DNA of 64,000 nucleotides. Origin: Rhodamnia argentea (taxonomy: Eukaryota; Streptophyta; Magnoliopsida; Myrtales; Myrtaceae). Made by a program: the position numbers and the translations under genes. The DNA is taken from assembly GCF_020921035.1 (NCBI RefSeq), contig NC_063157.1, positions 4,092,001 through 4,156,000 of the forward strand, in the 5' to 3' direction. The notes beneath the pieces were generated by a model. The model made no database searches and was not told the DNA's origin. It worked only from the letters and a program-made list of their open reading frames with translations. Each line of letters begins with the position of its first letter. Position 1 is the first letter of the stretch. Positions 12,228-23,715 of this stretch are shown here, piece by piece.

Positions 12228-15200
12228 GAGATTCGCATCAAGATACATTCTTTATATGTATTCATTGAGTAGAAAACTAGTGATACTATTAACAATAATG
12301 ACAATATCGATCATACTACTAGTGATAACATAAAAACGATAACAAGTATGCTGATCACACAACTGGGTGATCAAAATCATATTTACTGCAAGAAGTAGGA
12401 ACCCTGCTCACAAAGTAGAGAAAACATCCACTAAGAAACCAATGCCACATAGTGAAAACCTAGTAGGATAATTCCCATTCAAAAAGTAAGTAATCAAGAA
12501 AACCCACTACTAAAGAATTTTCTTCAATGTATAAACCTATTTACTCTAATAATATAGGTTCATAATAGAAACTAGTACACCTGGATATCACGGGGCACAT
12601 CATACACATTGTTTATATGTATTTTTCAAGCAAAAAACTAGGGACAACATCAACAACAATAGTAATGACTACATTGGTCACACTACTATGTGTTGACAAT
12701 CATATGTACAGTGAGAAGCAAGATCCCCACTTCGAAAGTTGTGAAAACATCATCTGAGATATTTATTAGTGTTATATAATCAAAACACAGTAGGATAGTT
12801 TCCGTTGAAAAAGTAAATAATAAAAAAAATTTAATGCTAAATTTTTTCTACAATACGTAAACCCATTTACGCAAGCGATATAGGTTCATAACAAATACTT
12901 GTACATCCGAATATGGTGGGGCATATCATACACGTGGTTATATGCATTCATTGAGTTGAAAACTGGCGATAACATTGACAACAATTACAATGACTATACC
13001 AATCACACCACTATGTTAATGACAATCACATATACAAGAAGAATTTGGATCTCCCCCCAGAAAATAGGGAAAACATCTCTCCAAGATAATTATCAACATC
13101 ATATAGTGAAGACCTAATAGGTTTAAATCTCATTCGAAATGTAAGCAACCTAGAAAACCCAACACTAAAGATTTTACTGCAGTATATGAACCTATTTACT
13201 CGATTGATACATGCCATAGTAAAATTTAGTACATTTAAATATCACGGGGCCCATCAAACACATTATTTATGATGTAATCTTAAAGAAGAAAACTAGTTAT
13301 AACATAAATGAGTATACTGATCACTCTACTACGTGTTGACAATCATAAATACTGGGAGAAGTAAGATCCTCGCTCAAAAACTAGTGAAAAATCCTTCTAA
13401 AATAATTGTCTATGTCATAAGATAATTCCCAATCGAAGGTAAGTAATCAAGAAAGGCTAGCACTAAAATCTTTTGAGCAAGATATGATCCTATTTACTCA
13501 AATAATACAAGTTCATAACAACAACTAGCAAATCTAATTTTCATGGGCACGTCATATGCATCATTTATGTGTATTCTTCGAATAAAAAACTAGTGATAAC
13601 ATCAACAATATTAGTGACTATATTGATCATATCACTATGTGATGAAAATCATGTATACAGTGACAAGTAGGATCCTCATGTAGAAAATTGTCAAAACATC
13701 CATCTAAGATAACTATCAATGTCATATAGTGAAAACCCAGTATGACAAGTCTCATTCACAAAATAAGTAATCCAAAAAACCTAATACTAAATATTTTTAT
13801 AAACCTATTTACTCAAATAGGACCATATCTGAATATCACGTGCTGAATATCACATGGCACATCATGTACATTGTTGTATGTGTATTCTTAGAGTAAAAAA
13901 TTAGTGATGACATTACAACATGAATGACTACATCAATCAAACCTCTATGCGATGACAATCATATTTGCAGTGATAAGTAGGATCCCCACTCGGAAAATTG
14001 TGAAAAAAATCCCTTATAGTGAAAACCCAGCGGCATACTTCCCATAAGAGAAAGTAAGTGATCAAGAAGTATCTCGGGGCACATCATACATCATGTTCAT
14101 ATGTATTTATCGAGTTGAAAGCTAGTTATAACATCGACAATAATTACAACACTATACCGATGATCCTACTATGTTGATAACAATCACATATACAACAAGA
14201 AGTATATACCCCCTTAGAAAATAGTGAAATCATCCATCTAAGATAATTATCAATGCCATAAGTGAAAACCTTATAGGATAATTCTCATTCAAAATGTAAG
14301 TAACCAATAAAACCCAATACTAAAGATTTTTCCGCAACATACAAAACTACTTACTCCAACGATACAAGTCATAATAAAATCTAGTGCATTATCAAAGGGC
14401 AAATCGAATGCATCATTTATATGTATTCTTCAACTAGAAAACTAGCAATAAAATAAAAATAATAACAATGAGTATATTGATCACACTACTACATGATGTC
14501 AATCATATATACTGCGAGAAGTAGGATCCCCGCTTAGAAAGTAGTAGAAAAAGCCCTCTAAGAAGTAGGATCCCCACTACTATTTATTAAAAATCATATA
14601 TAAAGTGAGAAGTAGAATTCCATATCAGAAAGTAGTGAGAACATCCTCTAAGATAAAAATTAATGTCAAATATTGAAAACAAAATAGATTATCCTCTATG
14701 AAAAAGTGAGTAATCAAGAAAATTCAGTGCCTAAGATTTTTCCAGCAATATATAAACCTATTTGCCCGAATAATGTAGGTTTATAACAAATACTAGTACA
14801 TCCGAATGTGTGGAGCACATCATACCCATTGTTTATATGCATTCATTGAGTAGACAACTAGTGATAACATCAATAACAATAAAAATGACTATACCGGTTT
14901 GCTATGTGATGACAATCATATATATAGCGAGTAGTAGAATACCCATTCATAAAGTAGTGAGAACATCCTCTCAGATAATTATAATGCCAAATAGTGAAAA
15001 CCTACTAGGATCACTCCCATTTAAAATGTAAATAATCAAGAAACCCAGCACCAAAGATTTTTTTTCCAATATATGAACCTATTTACTCGAATATTACAGG
15101 TTCATAGTCAAAACTAGGTACATTCAAATAGCACGTGGCACATCATACATATTATTTATATGTACCATCAAATAGAAAGCTAGTCATAACATCAACGACA

Positions 15201-15460
15201 ATAACAATGACAATATCGATCACACTACTATGTGATGATAATCAAATATATAACGAAAAGTAGGATCCCGTCTCGGAAAGTAGTGAAAACATCTACTAAA
15301 AATTTTACTTATGTCATACGGTGAAAACCTAGTAGAATAAAAAAGTAAGTAATCTAGAAAAGGGTGACACAAAACAAAAGATTTGTCCACAATACGTAAA
15401 ACTATTAACTCGAATAATACTGGTTCATAACAAAATCTAGTACATCCGAAAATCACGGGT
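12228..15460. repeat. Diverged tandem array of a roughly 330-bp AT-rich unit, about 10 copies
   Basis: The landmark tttatatgtattcattgag, with variants, recurs at about 12251, 12612, 12938, 13265, 13563, 13875, 14096, 14416, 14832 and 15155. Most spacings are 300-360 bp; one short unit (about 220) and one long unit (about 416) carry an internal deletion and a partial duplication. Each unit repeats the same order of words: cacatcatacacattg, aaaactagtgataacatc, cactactatgtgatgacaat, gaagtaggatcccc, agtgaaaaccta, aagtaagtaatcaag, and tataaacctatttactc. Copies are clearly diverged and no frame is kept, so this is satellite-like rather than coding. It lies downstream of the zinc-finger gene, which points away from it. 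Confidence 0.9.
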
Positions 15461-16110
15461 CACTATCCACTTGTAACACCCTTGTCCATATGCATTCATC
15501 GAGTACCGGGTAGCTGGTTGCAAGGACAACAACCTAGCATAACCATTAAGAATACTACCGAGAGAATAATGATCAATTATCGACATCAACATCGTCGTCA
15601 TCGTCGTTGTCATTTCAATCTAGCTAACGGGAAGAAGAGCAATCAAAACCACAAAGTCATTACATTTGCCTTCAATTAACTCACTAAATAATTAAAGAAA
15701 AAGTGATACGTGTAGCTTTATCAGAATATAAATTGGCCAACATCTTCAATCCCAAGTTAAGAAAATGGTAGACACAGTGGAACCATATCATCATCATCAT
15801 CGGACAATTCACCAATAGTCGGTGACTTATATAGTGCGAGTATAAAATGATAAAACATATGCCCATGTATAAAACATAAAGCACATATCCGGAACTTACG
15901 ACCAAGATATAACGACAATCATTTCAATTAGAAAAATCATCTCCAAGCTTGTTCAATTCAATAATCAATTCATAAAATGAGGAATTACAAACCCCAAGTC
16001 TTTAAACTCAGAAAATTGACTCATGACGCAATCTGTTAATAGAGATAAATCCAGAAATTCCACGGACACATGCGAATGAAGAAACATCCTCATGCTTCTG
16101 CCTCCAAATA
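15461..16110. repeat. 650-bp block B, copy 1
   Basis: Begins cactatccacttgtaac inside a degenerate 330-bp unit, then runs into sequence not found in the other units. It includes a cgtcgtcatcg microsatellite and the stretch aactaaagaaaaagtgatac (in this copy aattaaagaaaaagtgatac), and ends at cctccaaata. It matches block B copy 2 along its whole length at an offset of 1574-1576 bp. The 330-bp array resumes directly after it. Confidence 0.88.
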
Positions 16111-17034
16111 ATATAGGTTCACAACAAAGATTTTGCTTCAATATATAAGCCTATTTACTCGAATAATATAGGCCCACAACAAAATCTAGTGATAATATCC
16201 ATGAGGCACATCGGATGCATTGGATATTTGTATTCATTGAGTAGAAGACTAATGGTAACATCAATAACTCAGAAAGTAGTGAAAGAATCCTCTAGGATAA
16301 TTGTTAATGTCAAATAGTGACAACCTAATAGGATCATTCCCTATGGAAAAGTAAGTAATAAAAAAAAAACCAACATAAGGTTTTTCCAACAACATATAAA
16401 TTTATTTACTCAAATAATACAAGTTTTGTATTCGTTGAGTAAAAAACTAGTGATAACATCAACAACAATAACAACGACTATATTCATCACACTACTATGC
16501 GATGACAATCATATATACATTTAGAAGCAGAATTTCTGCTTAGAAAGTAGTGAAAACAACATTTAAGATAATTATTAATGTCAAATAGTGAAAATCGAAT
16601 AGGATCATTCCCATTTAACATGTAAGTAATCCAGAAAACCCAATACCAAAGATTTTTCTGCAGTATATAAACCTATTTACTCAAAATTTTCAGATTTATG
16701 GGAAAAACTAGTACATCCGACTATCATAGGGAACATCATACATATTATCTATATGCATCGGTGAATACAAAACTGGTTATTACATGACCAACAATAACAA
16801 TACTGACCATGCTACTATGTGATGACATTTATATATTCAGCAAGAAGTAGGATCCCCTCTCGGAAAGTAGTCAAAACATCTAGTAAGATAATTACCAATG
16901 TTATTTAGTGAAACCCAGTAAAATAATTGACATTCAGAAAGTAAGTAATCCACAAAAAGATAACACAACACTAAACATTTTTCCACAATACGTGAATCTA
17001 TTACCTTGAATAAGTACATCTGAATATCACGGGG
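16111..17034. repeat. Further units of the 330-bp array, about 3 copies
   Basis: Degenerate units of the same array recur after block B copy 1, with landmarks near 16230, 16425 and 16750 and the same word order. Together with block B this makes a repeat of about 1.57 kb on top of the 330-bp period. Confidence 0.85.
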
Positions 17035-17686
17035 CACTATCCACTTGTAACTTCTTCGTTCATAAGCATTCATCGAGTCTTGGGTAGCTAGTAGTGGGGA
17101 CAACAATATGACCCGATCACGAAGAATATACAGGTACTACTGAGATAATAATAATCATTATCAATAGTAGCATCATTGTCGTCGTCGTCGCCATTTCAAT
17201 CTAGATAACAAGAAGAAGAGCAATTGACACCACAAAGTCACTAGATTTACCTTCAATTAGTTCGCTAAATAACTAAAGAAAAAGTGATACATGTAGCTCT
17301 ATCAAAATATAAAGTGGCCAACATGTTGAATCCCAAGCTAGGCAAATGGCAGATAGAGTAGAAGGATATCATTATTATGTAATTGTCCACGGTCAGTGAT
17401 TTATACAGTGTGAGTATCAAATGATAAACCATTTGCTTATGTATAAAACATAGAGCACATATCCAGAACTCAAGGCCAAGATATAACGGCAACCATTTCA
17501 ATCATGACAATCATTTCTAGGCTTGTTTAACTCAATCTTCAATTCATAAAAATAAGGAAATTACAAACCCAAATTCTTAAAAACTCAGAAAACCGATTAA
17601 CACGCAATCTCTTAACAGATATAAATCCGGGAACCCTAAGGACACACATGAACGAAGAAACGGCCTCATACTTCGGCCTCCAAATA
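17035..17686. repeat. 650-bp block B, copy 2
   Basis: Whole-length match to 15461-16110, from cactatccacttgtaac to cctccaaata, with scattered substitutions and small indels. It ends in unique sequence 140 bp before the stop codon of the zinc-finger gene, so it may lie partly in or near that gene's 3' UTR. Confidence 0.88.
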
Positions 17687-17826
17687 AAAAAGATGATACA
17701 GTCTTTTGCATCTCATGCTATGCATTCATTCATTGCTTGCACTAAGAAATCAAAATGGAAGTACGAACGCTAGTCAAAATAGAATCCACTCTCTTCGTGC
17801 ATGCATGCACGTACACTTTACTTCAC

Positions 17827-18825
17827 TTACGCGCCAGCGTTGTCGCCCTCGCCATCACCCTCTTCGTCGCTACCCTCAGGAGCCTTCTTGTTGAGATCCA
17901 ACTGCATATGGATCTCCTTTCTACGAGACTCCTCGGCTGAGGAAGAAGCGCTTCCCTCAGCCGCAGCGCTTCCCTCGCCCTCGGCTTCATTTCCCTTTTC
18001 TGCGGCCAGAATCCTCTGACCGATGTTAAGCAGGCTTGATGCGAGTTCCTCCGCCACCTGCTGCCTCGGGGGGGATATTGGTGGTGGGTAGGCGCCCCGC
18101 CACTGCCGGTTCTTGTGGGTGCGCATGTGTCCGAAGAGTGCCTTCCAACTGCTGAACGGCCTACCGCAGATGCTACATGGCGTCGGATATTCCGGAGCGT
18201 CGAACGCTGCCTTCTTCCTCTTCTTTTTGAGGCCCTCTTCTTCTGCTTTCCCGCCTTGTAGGCTCTTGCTCGGGGGTGGAGGAAACCCCGCAGCAGTGGC
18301 GGAGGAACCGCCTGTGGAAAGGGCTGGTTGTTTCTCCCGCTCGCTCGGCGGCTTCATGTTCTTTCCCCATTTACTGCCACCCTTAGAGCTCTCACTCGGT
18401 GGTGGAGGAGACCCCGAAGCGGCGGTGGAGGAACCGCCTGTGAGAATGGCTGGTTGTTTCCCCCACGCGCTTAGCATCTTCTTGCTCTTGCCCCCTTGGC
18501 CACCACCCTTAGGGCTCTCGCTCGGGGCTGGAGGAGACCCCGCAGCGGTGGCGGAGGAACGGCCTGTGGCTGGTTGTTTCCCCTGCATGCTCAGCGGCTT
18601 CGTGCTCTTTCCCACTCCGCCGCCACCCTTAGGGTTCCCCGCCGGGGGTGGGGGAGGAGAAGGATCGCCACCGCGGGCACCGCGGGGCACAGCAGAAGAA
18701 CTGCCGCCGACCGATCTGGTCCCGGTGCGTGCCGAGGGTGGGGGAGACTTATCTCCATCGTCCCCGGTCACTTGGTGCTGCTTTTGGTCGGAGGATTTGG
18801 ATCCCGAGGGTGGTGGTTTGTCCAT
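17827..18825 (-). CDS. C2H2 zinc-finger protein with internal repeats and EAR-like motif
   Basis: Intronless frame of 332 residues from the ATG complementary to 18823-18825; the frame is open further upstream but has no ATG there. Three proline/glycine-rich repeats of 41-42 residues, plus a partial fourth, span about residues 54-190 (pattern SPPPPSES.KGG...GK....KQPA...SSATAAG). A basic run LKKKRKK at about 199-205 is a likely nuclear signal. A single C2H2 finger follows (C217, C220, H233, H237) with KALFGHMRTH in place of QALGGH, then QWRGAYPPP, as in the plant KALFGHMR-type finger proteins. Near the end QLDLNKKAP (308-316) resembles an EAR repression motif. Expected role: nuclear DNA-binding transcriptional repressor. 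Targets are unknown. The (-) strand leader contains a CAGAGA microsatellite at 19028-19063. Confidence 0.85.
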   Translation of the reverse strand: MDKPPPSGSKSSDQKQHQVTGDDGDKSPPPSARTGTRSVGGSSSAVPRGARGGDPSPPPPPAGNPKGGGGVGKSTKPLSMQGKQPATGRSSATAAGSPPAPSESPKGGGQGGKSKKMLSAWGKQPAILTGGSSTAASGSPPPPSESSKGGSKWGKNMKPPSEREKQPALSTGGSSATAAGFPPPPSKSLQGGKAEEEGLKKKRKKAAFDAPEYPTPCSICGRPFSSWKALFGHMRTHKNRQWRGAYPPPISPPRQQVAEELASSLLNIGQRILAAEKGNEAEGEGSAAAEGSASSSAEESRRKEIHMQLDLNKKAPEGSDEEGDGEGDNAGA

Positions 18826-19027
18826 GATACGACAAGCGAAAAGATGGAAAAACCTTGGACCAAAAAAACACAAAAACACACTGATCGATTATTCAAAAGT
18901 CAAAAATGAAAATCAAGTACGCCATGATCAGAGTGAGAGCGAAATGAAGGGAGTGTATTCTGCGAGCTTTAGGGCAGAGAGATTCGAATGTCGGGAGTTA
19001 AAACCATTTCAAGTTTTGCTCTCGTTG

Positions 19028-19063
19028 CCCTAATTCTCTGTCTCTGTCTCTGTCTCTGTCTCT
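19028..19063 (-). repeat. TCTCTG hexanucleotide microsatellite in the zinc-finger leader
   Basis: Several uninterrupted tctctg units on the + strand, read as CAGAGA on the gene's strand, about 200 bases upstream of the zinc-finger ATG. A position in the 5' UTR or proximal promoter is likely; GA-rich leaders are common in plant genes. Confidence 0.75.
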
Positions 19064-20331
19064 GCGCAAATCCATGAAAGGGTGCAAACACGACGGTTCA
19101 TTTAAAAGGGCATCTGGATTGCCACGTGTGCACAAGACAGTAATGACCCCCTCGGATTTCAGGAAAGAAGCCAAAACGGGCAAAGTGCATTGCATGGGCA
19201 TTGCTTAAACACAGCATACTCATAAACGCGAACTGCCAAATAAGCTAAGTGATTTAACCTGGCCAGATTTTAATTACCCAAATTGGACCTGCCCGTTATC
19301 CTCTATAGACTGGCATGGAGTAAATGCGAGGGATAACTCCAACGGGATTATTCCACCGAGTCATGTTAACCACTGCTTTAGAGATACTAATCAGAATCGC
19401 TAAAATTTGCCGAACATATGTTAATGAATGTTGGAAATTAAGCGATAACTCATTTTCATCGGGGCGAGAGGTTTAGCTATGGGTAGGATCGGACACTTCT
19501 CGGGGGTTAGTGATGTGTTTGGTTACCGACACGTGACCATAACACAAGAAGCCATCGATCTTAGGAAGAACGCAATCTATCTCTATCTCCCCCCTCCTAT
19601 CTCTTTAGCGTTGTAGATCGCGCCGCAATTACCGAACAAGTCCTAGCACCCCCTTGATTCTTGGCAGCCGCCACCTCCCGGCCATTTTCTTGACTGCGAC
19701 ACAAGCACCACAGTCGAGTTATGAGATCCACACCAGACCCGGCCCACTCAGGCTCCATTCTTGGCAATTTTTCTCATTGGATTGTGTCCTTTGAAGAATG
19801 GATGATTCCATGGACCAGCTCATCAAGTCAATGAAGGAGCTCGGAGCGTTGAGTTATGGACAAAAGTGTGAAAATGGTGATGAGGCGGAAGTGTGGTATT
19901 TAACAAGACCTCTTTCGCTACTGTAATACCTCATCGTATTACTATAAGGCGTTACGATTTTAGATCACGCGTTATGAAATGCATGCATGAATTGTAAGAC
20001 GATGGCTTTACCAAAATTTACTAAAAAAGCGGCCCGATTATATCCTTTCATTGAACTTTCCTTATGTCATGCCAAATTTTGATAATTGACACAAAGTAAT
20101 TTTGGCGATGCTTAACACGGTTCTTTCCTTTTGCGACCCGTGATTTAATACGCTTTGCATGGCATCAAAAGTATATGCGATGCATGCGAAGCTCTCGTCG
20201 TCTCTAATCTAACGAGCACTAATTTTTTTGTCAAGAAACAAGGATCTTGATCAAGCTAATTAATTGGCCCTTAATGGGAACAAAAACGATTAATTGAACT
20301 TTGAACCAAGACTCGGGGATTGCATTTGTCA
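19064..20331. other. Intergenic, no gene recognised
   Basis: The stretch near 19090-19130 includes tttaaa in a position that could serve as a TATA-like element for the zinc-finger gene on the (-) strand. The remainder shows no coding signal, repeat or element ends that I can support. Confidence 0.4.
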
Positions 20332-20435
20332 TTTAGGCTCCATTTGTTTCACGAAAAATAAATAATTTAAGAACTAATTTTTCAAAAACAATCGTTTGTA
20401 TCTTGTAAAATAATTAATTAATAGAAATATTTTCT
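20332..20435 (+). mobile_element. One-ended fragment of a DNA-transposon (MITE) family
   Basis: The sequence tttaggctccatttgtttca and the following cgaaaaataaa match the left terminal repeat of the element at 52712-53290 and the reverse complement of that element's right end. Only one end is present here, so this is a truncated relic. The family's gctccgtttgttt-type ends are common in plant MITEs. Confidence 0.55.
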
Positions 20436-20605
20436 ATGCTGGATCTCTTCTTGCCTCTCTTTTTTTTTTCCTCGGTCTCTGCGAACTTGGTACCATCCAA
20501 AAGACATAGCTTTGACCTGCTTCCTCATTATCTGAATACCTGAATCAATCCCCCGCAAAAAGGGTTCTTGCAGGCAGTGTTGGGTCTCTTCGGCTTGCCA
20601 CACTC

Positions 20606-20645
20606 AGAGCGAGCGAGCGAGCGAGCGAGAGAGAGAGAGAGAAAA
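20606..20645 (+). repeat. GAGC/GA microsatellite
   Basis: Runs of gagc followed by ga dinucleotides and a short A tract. The flanking sequence has short open frames on both strands with no recognisable content. Confidence 0.8.
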
Positions 20646-21749
20646 AGTAGAATTATGAACCCCGTGTTATATTATTTGTGCTCGTCTTTCGTCGAACACT
20701 TTATGTGCACTCTCGCTCTCCACGAATATATTACACGTGCTACAAGTTTCTCTCCCCATCATTTTGCCTTGGTCTTCGTTTCTCTTCGTGCTACGAAGAA
20801 TTCCAATTTTAGTGCTCCCTGCGCTTTGCTGAGTGGTGGCAACACCGGCAGGCTTGGCAGCAACTCCGACGACAGCAACAGCTGTCGCAAGAGCCCCGAG
20901 CTTGAGGGCGGCGGTGACGTCGATCAGTAAGGACAAAGAGGAGGGAGAGTGCTAGCCAACAACGGAGATTGTCTGGAGCGGTCGCATGGAAGAGAGAGAA
21001 AAGAAGAGAAGAGGAGCGAACAATGAGACTTATTTTAGGTAACTCTAGCATTTTGTGTTGAAAGTGGATCCACAATAGACCCAACAAAATCCATTTTCTT
21101 TTCTAGGCTTTTGTCTTTTGAACCGTTGACAACCCATACAACTCATTTCATGTGACCCATATCTAACCTGTTATAACAACAAAATATGAGTTTGTGACAC
21201 ATTTTGATAGCACTTATCAAGACCGAGGTGGCGAGTGTCGGTGATTGCCGGGCGGGTCAATGAGGAGACAGCGAAAGAGAGAAGAGAGAGGGGAGGCCCG
21301 CGGTGCTTTGTTGGCTGTTTTTCTCTTTCTTTTTTCCTTCTTTTTCCATGGAGGGTTTTTTGGAGTTTCTTCTCTCAAATTTCACCTTTCAATTAAGTTC
21401 GCACTTTGGTAATTATAAAATCCATCAACGAGGGACACGTGTCCTAGCAGCAGAATTAACACTATTGCCTGCTGCTAAGCCTTACCTCTTAACAAGTGTC
21501 TAGAGATTCGACAAAAAAAAAAAAAAACAAGTGTCTAGGGACATTCCTTAATATTTTTTTTTTGTCAATTGAATTCTCCCCGAAATTCTTGACAGTTTGA
21601 TAGGACCTCGCTTTATAATTGCTTGGACAAAATTTTAGAGAAATACGTAGAGGAAGGTACCATCACTTTGTGGGAAGTGATTGCCTGATCGGTACTCTCC
21701 TGACCACATAGTCGGCATCATTCTCTAAGTATTTCTCAAAAATATAGAT
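20646..21749. other. Intergenic, no gene supported
   Basis: A short (-) frame at 20667-20936 begins with an Ala/Val-rich hydrophobic stretch in a GC-rich patch, but has no family match I recognise and no linked exons. The rest is AT-rich with poly-A and poly-T tracts at about 21515 and 21555. Confidence 0.4.
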
Positions 21750-22285
21750 CCCAAAATCAAGAGATCAAGCATTTAACCTAAAAGGAGCCAGCTATCTTAG
21801 AATGAGAATTTTTGCATTTTTGAATAAAATGTGCTTTATATTTCCTAAATACTAATAGAAATAAATAAAATTATAAGAAAATTAAATGATCCGAAAGCTC
21901 CAAAAATCAATATATCAAGCATTCGACCCGCTCTTCATTTTTCAATAAACTATGGGCCTCGACTTGTGATTTAGACTTCCCAAGTACTAATAGAGTCAAA
22001 ATGATTAATATTATAAGTCAATTAGATGATTTGGAAGCTCCAAAAGCCAAGAGAACAGCTATTCGACCCAAGAGGAGCCAAACTTTCTTAGAATTTGGAG
22101 TTCTTCAATTTTGAATGAACTACGACCCTCAACTTCTGCTCTAAACATTTTCAAGTACCAATAGAATCAAAATGAACACTACTATAAGTACATTAGATGA
22201 TTTGGAAGTTCCAAAAATCAAGAGATCAAGCATTTGACCTGAGATGAGCCAAACCTTCTTAGAATGGGAAATTCTTCAACTTGTT
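21750..22285. repeat. Tandem repeat of about 140-170 bp, 3.5 copies
   Basis: Copies start at about 21751, 21902, 22042 and 22213 with aaaaatcaagagatcaagca or a close variant, and the full copies end in gatgatttggaagctcc. The second copy lacks an internal segment present in the first and third, and the fourth is cut short. No coding frame is conserved between copies. Confidence 0.8.
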
Positions 22286-23715
22286 CCATGGACTTTCTCA
22301 ATTCCATTACCTGGTATCTATACAGTATAATTAACTGAAATTTGGATATCCGAACTGTGTCCCGACTGGTTTTTAGCTATATAGGATTCAAATGATTTCT
22401 AAATGTTGTGGATGCCATTGGGTTCATGATAGATCAGTGGATTCATTATTTTCTTATGAATGCTGAGATATAATATAAGTTTATGACCATTTCAGTGAAA
22501 GTCCCAGAGATAATGACTTCAAAAATCACAACCCCAAAGACTAAAGTTTCCTATAGCTAAAGTTGAAAGCCACCAAGGCCGAGCCACAGCTACAACAAGG
22601 GTCAGGATCAAAAGGAGCAGCCACTTCATATTACAAGGTTCATTTGGGAAAAAAAAAAATCCTTAATTGCACCCGTTCCATGGGACGCACTTGATCTAAC
22701 GTACGCCGTTTGTGAGATGGACTCACATGATTCGAGTGATCACTTTGCTCGTTCATTAAGGTTCGTACTCATTTGGCATGCTTTAGCCTAGTAATTGCAC
22801 GTTGATTGCTAACAAAACCCTTCACTGTTCATTAGATGATTATCTCTAAGGAAAGGATGTATACATGTCGAGTAACTCGAAGGTTAATAGGTCATGAAGG
22901 TATGGAAGACAAACTTTCAAGTTCGAGAGAAGTGAGAGAAGAACGTACTTTCTACATATACCGCAGCGCCTCGACATAGACATTCACAAAAACCAAGCAA
23001 ACGTGAATGATTTCTGCAATGTGACTACCCATATCCATTGCTACTTGCCAGTAACTGAAAAATCGAGTAGGATTACAAGTCCACAATAGTCAAAGGAATA
23101 GCAACTCGAAGCAACGGAGATCATGTGTGATTGTTTCTGAACTTTGACATTTCCATTCTTTTGGCCGCAAAAGTGTTTATTTTGTGCATCTCTCAAGAAT
23201 GAAAGAATTAACGAACATGTCCGACGTGCGAATATGGCTGCTTAAGACTTTCTGAAGCATTCAAATAAGCGGAAACCCGACAAGCCGGTTGAGAGATTAT
23301 AAATAGCAGATTGGATGCTTTCGTTGAAGCAAATTTTGCTTATTCATCTCTCACGCTTTCGATGAGGTTTCAAGGAAAAGAGTTTTAGCCCAGTCTCTGC
23401 CGAGAAGATTTGACAAAATGCCTCTTAAAATGTGTAAAGTCTGTGCGCGAAGATTATCCCTTTTTTTTTTTTTTAACCTAGTTGCTATAACTTGCAATAT
23501 TAGTTTAGATTATGTCGAATGAGAGAGGCGCAATTCAAAGAAAAATCTTAGGCTTAGTCAATCATAGACGAAGTGATTTGAGCCTTTAGAGACGTGGGCT
23601 TGACAGGGGATCCGCTAGATTCAACAGCTCGAATCCATTATATGATCCGGCGCCACATGCTATTGCTCCGATCATGTAAAGTCGAATCAAAATATCGATT
23701 CATTCGGGAAAAGTA
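22286..23715. other. Intergenic, no gene recognised
   Basis: No open frame of note on either strand. A run of T at about 23460-23475 and mixed AT-rich DNA. Nothing resembles a tRNA, and I see no repeat copy elsewhere in the window. Confidence 0.45.

Noticed and set aside
12228-15460. Regular repeats considered as a CRISPR array
   Set aside because: Units are about 330 bp, diverged along their whole length, with no short repeat/spacer pattern and no cas genes. The window is a plant nuclear sequence.
15220-17501. Two pairs of (-) strand open frames that resemble each other (15220-15456 with 16837-17106, and 15684-15905 with 17265-17501)
   Set aside because: They lie in the tandem array and in the two copies of block B. 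The resemblance comes from DNA duplication; frames are not kept across the other units and no domain is seen.
18113-19033. A 306-codon open frame on the + strand
   Set aside because: It is antisense to the zinc-finger gene. The open frame follows from the GC-rich repeat on the other strand and has no domain of its own.
20667-20936. A short (-) frame with an Ala/Val-rich hydrophobic start
   Set aside because: No recognised family, no linked exon, and a mixed composition in its second half. It may be a remnant but cannot be supported.
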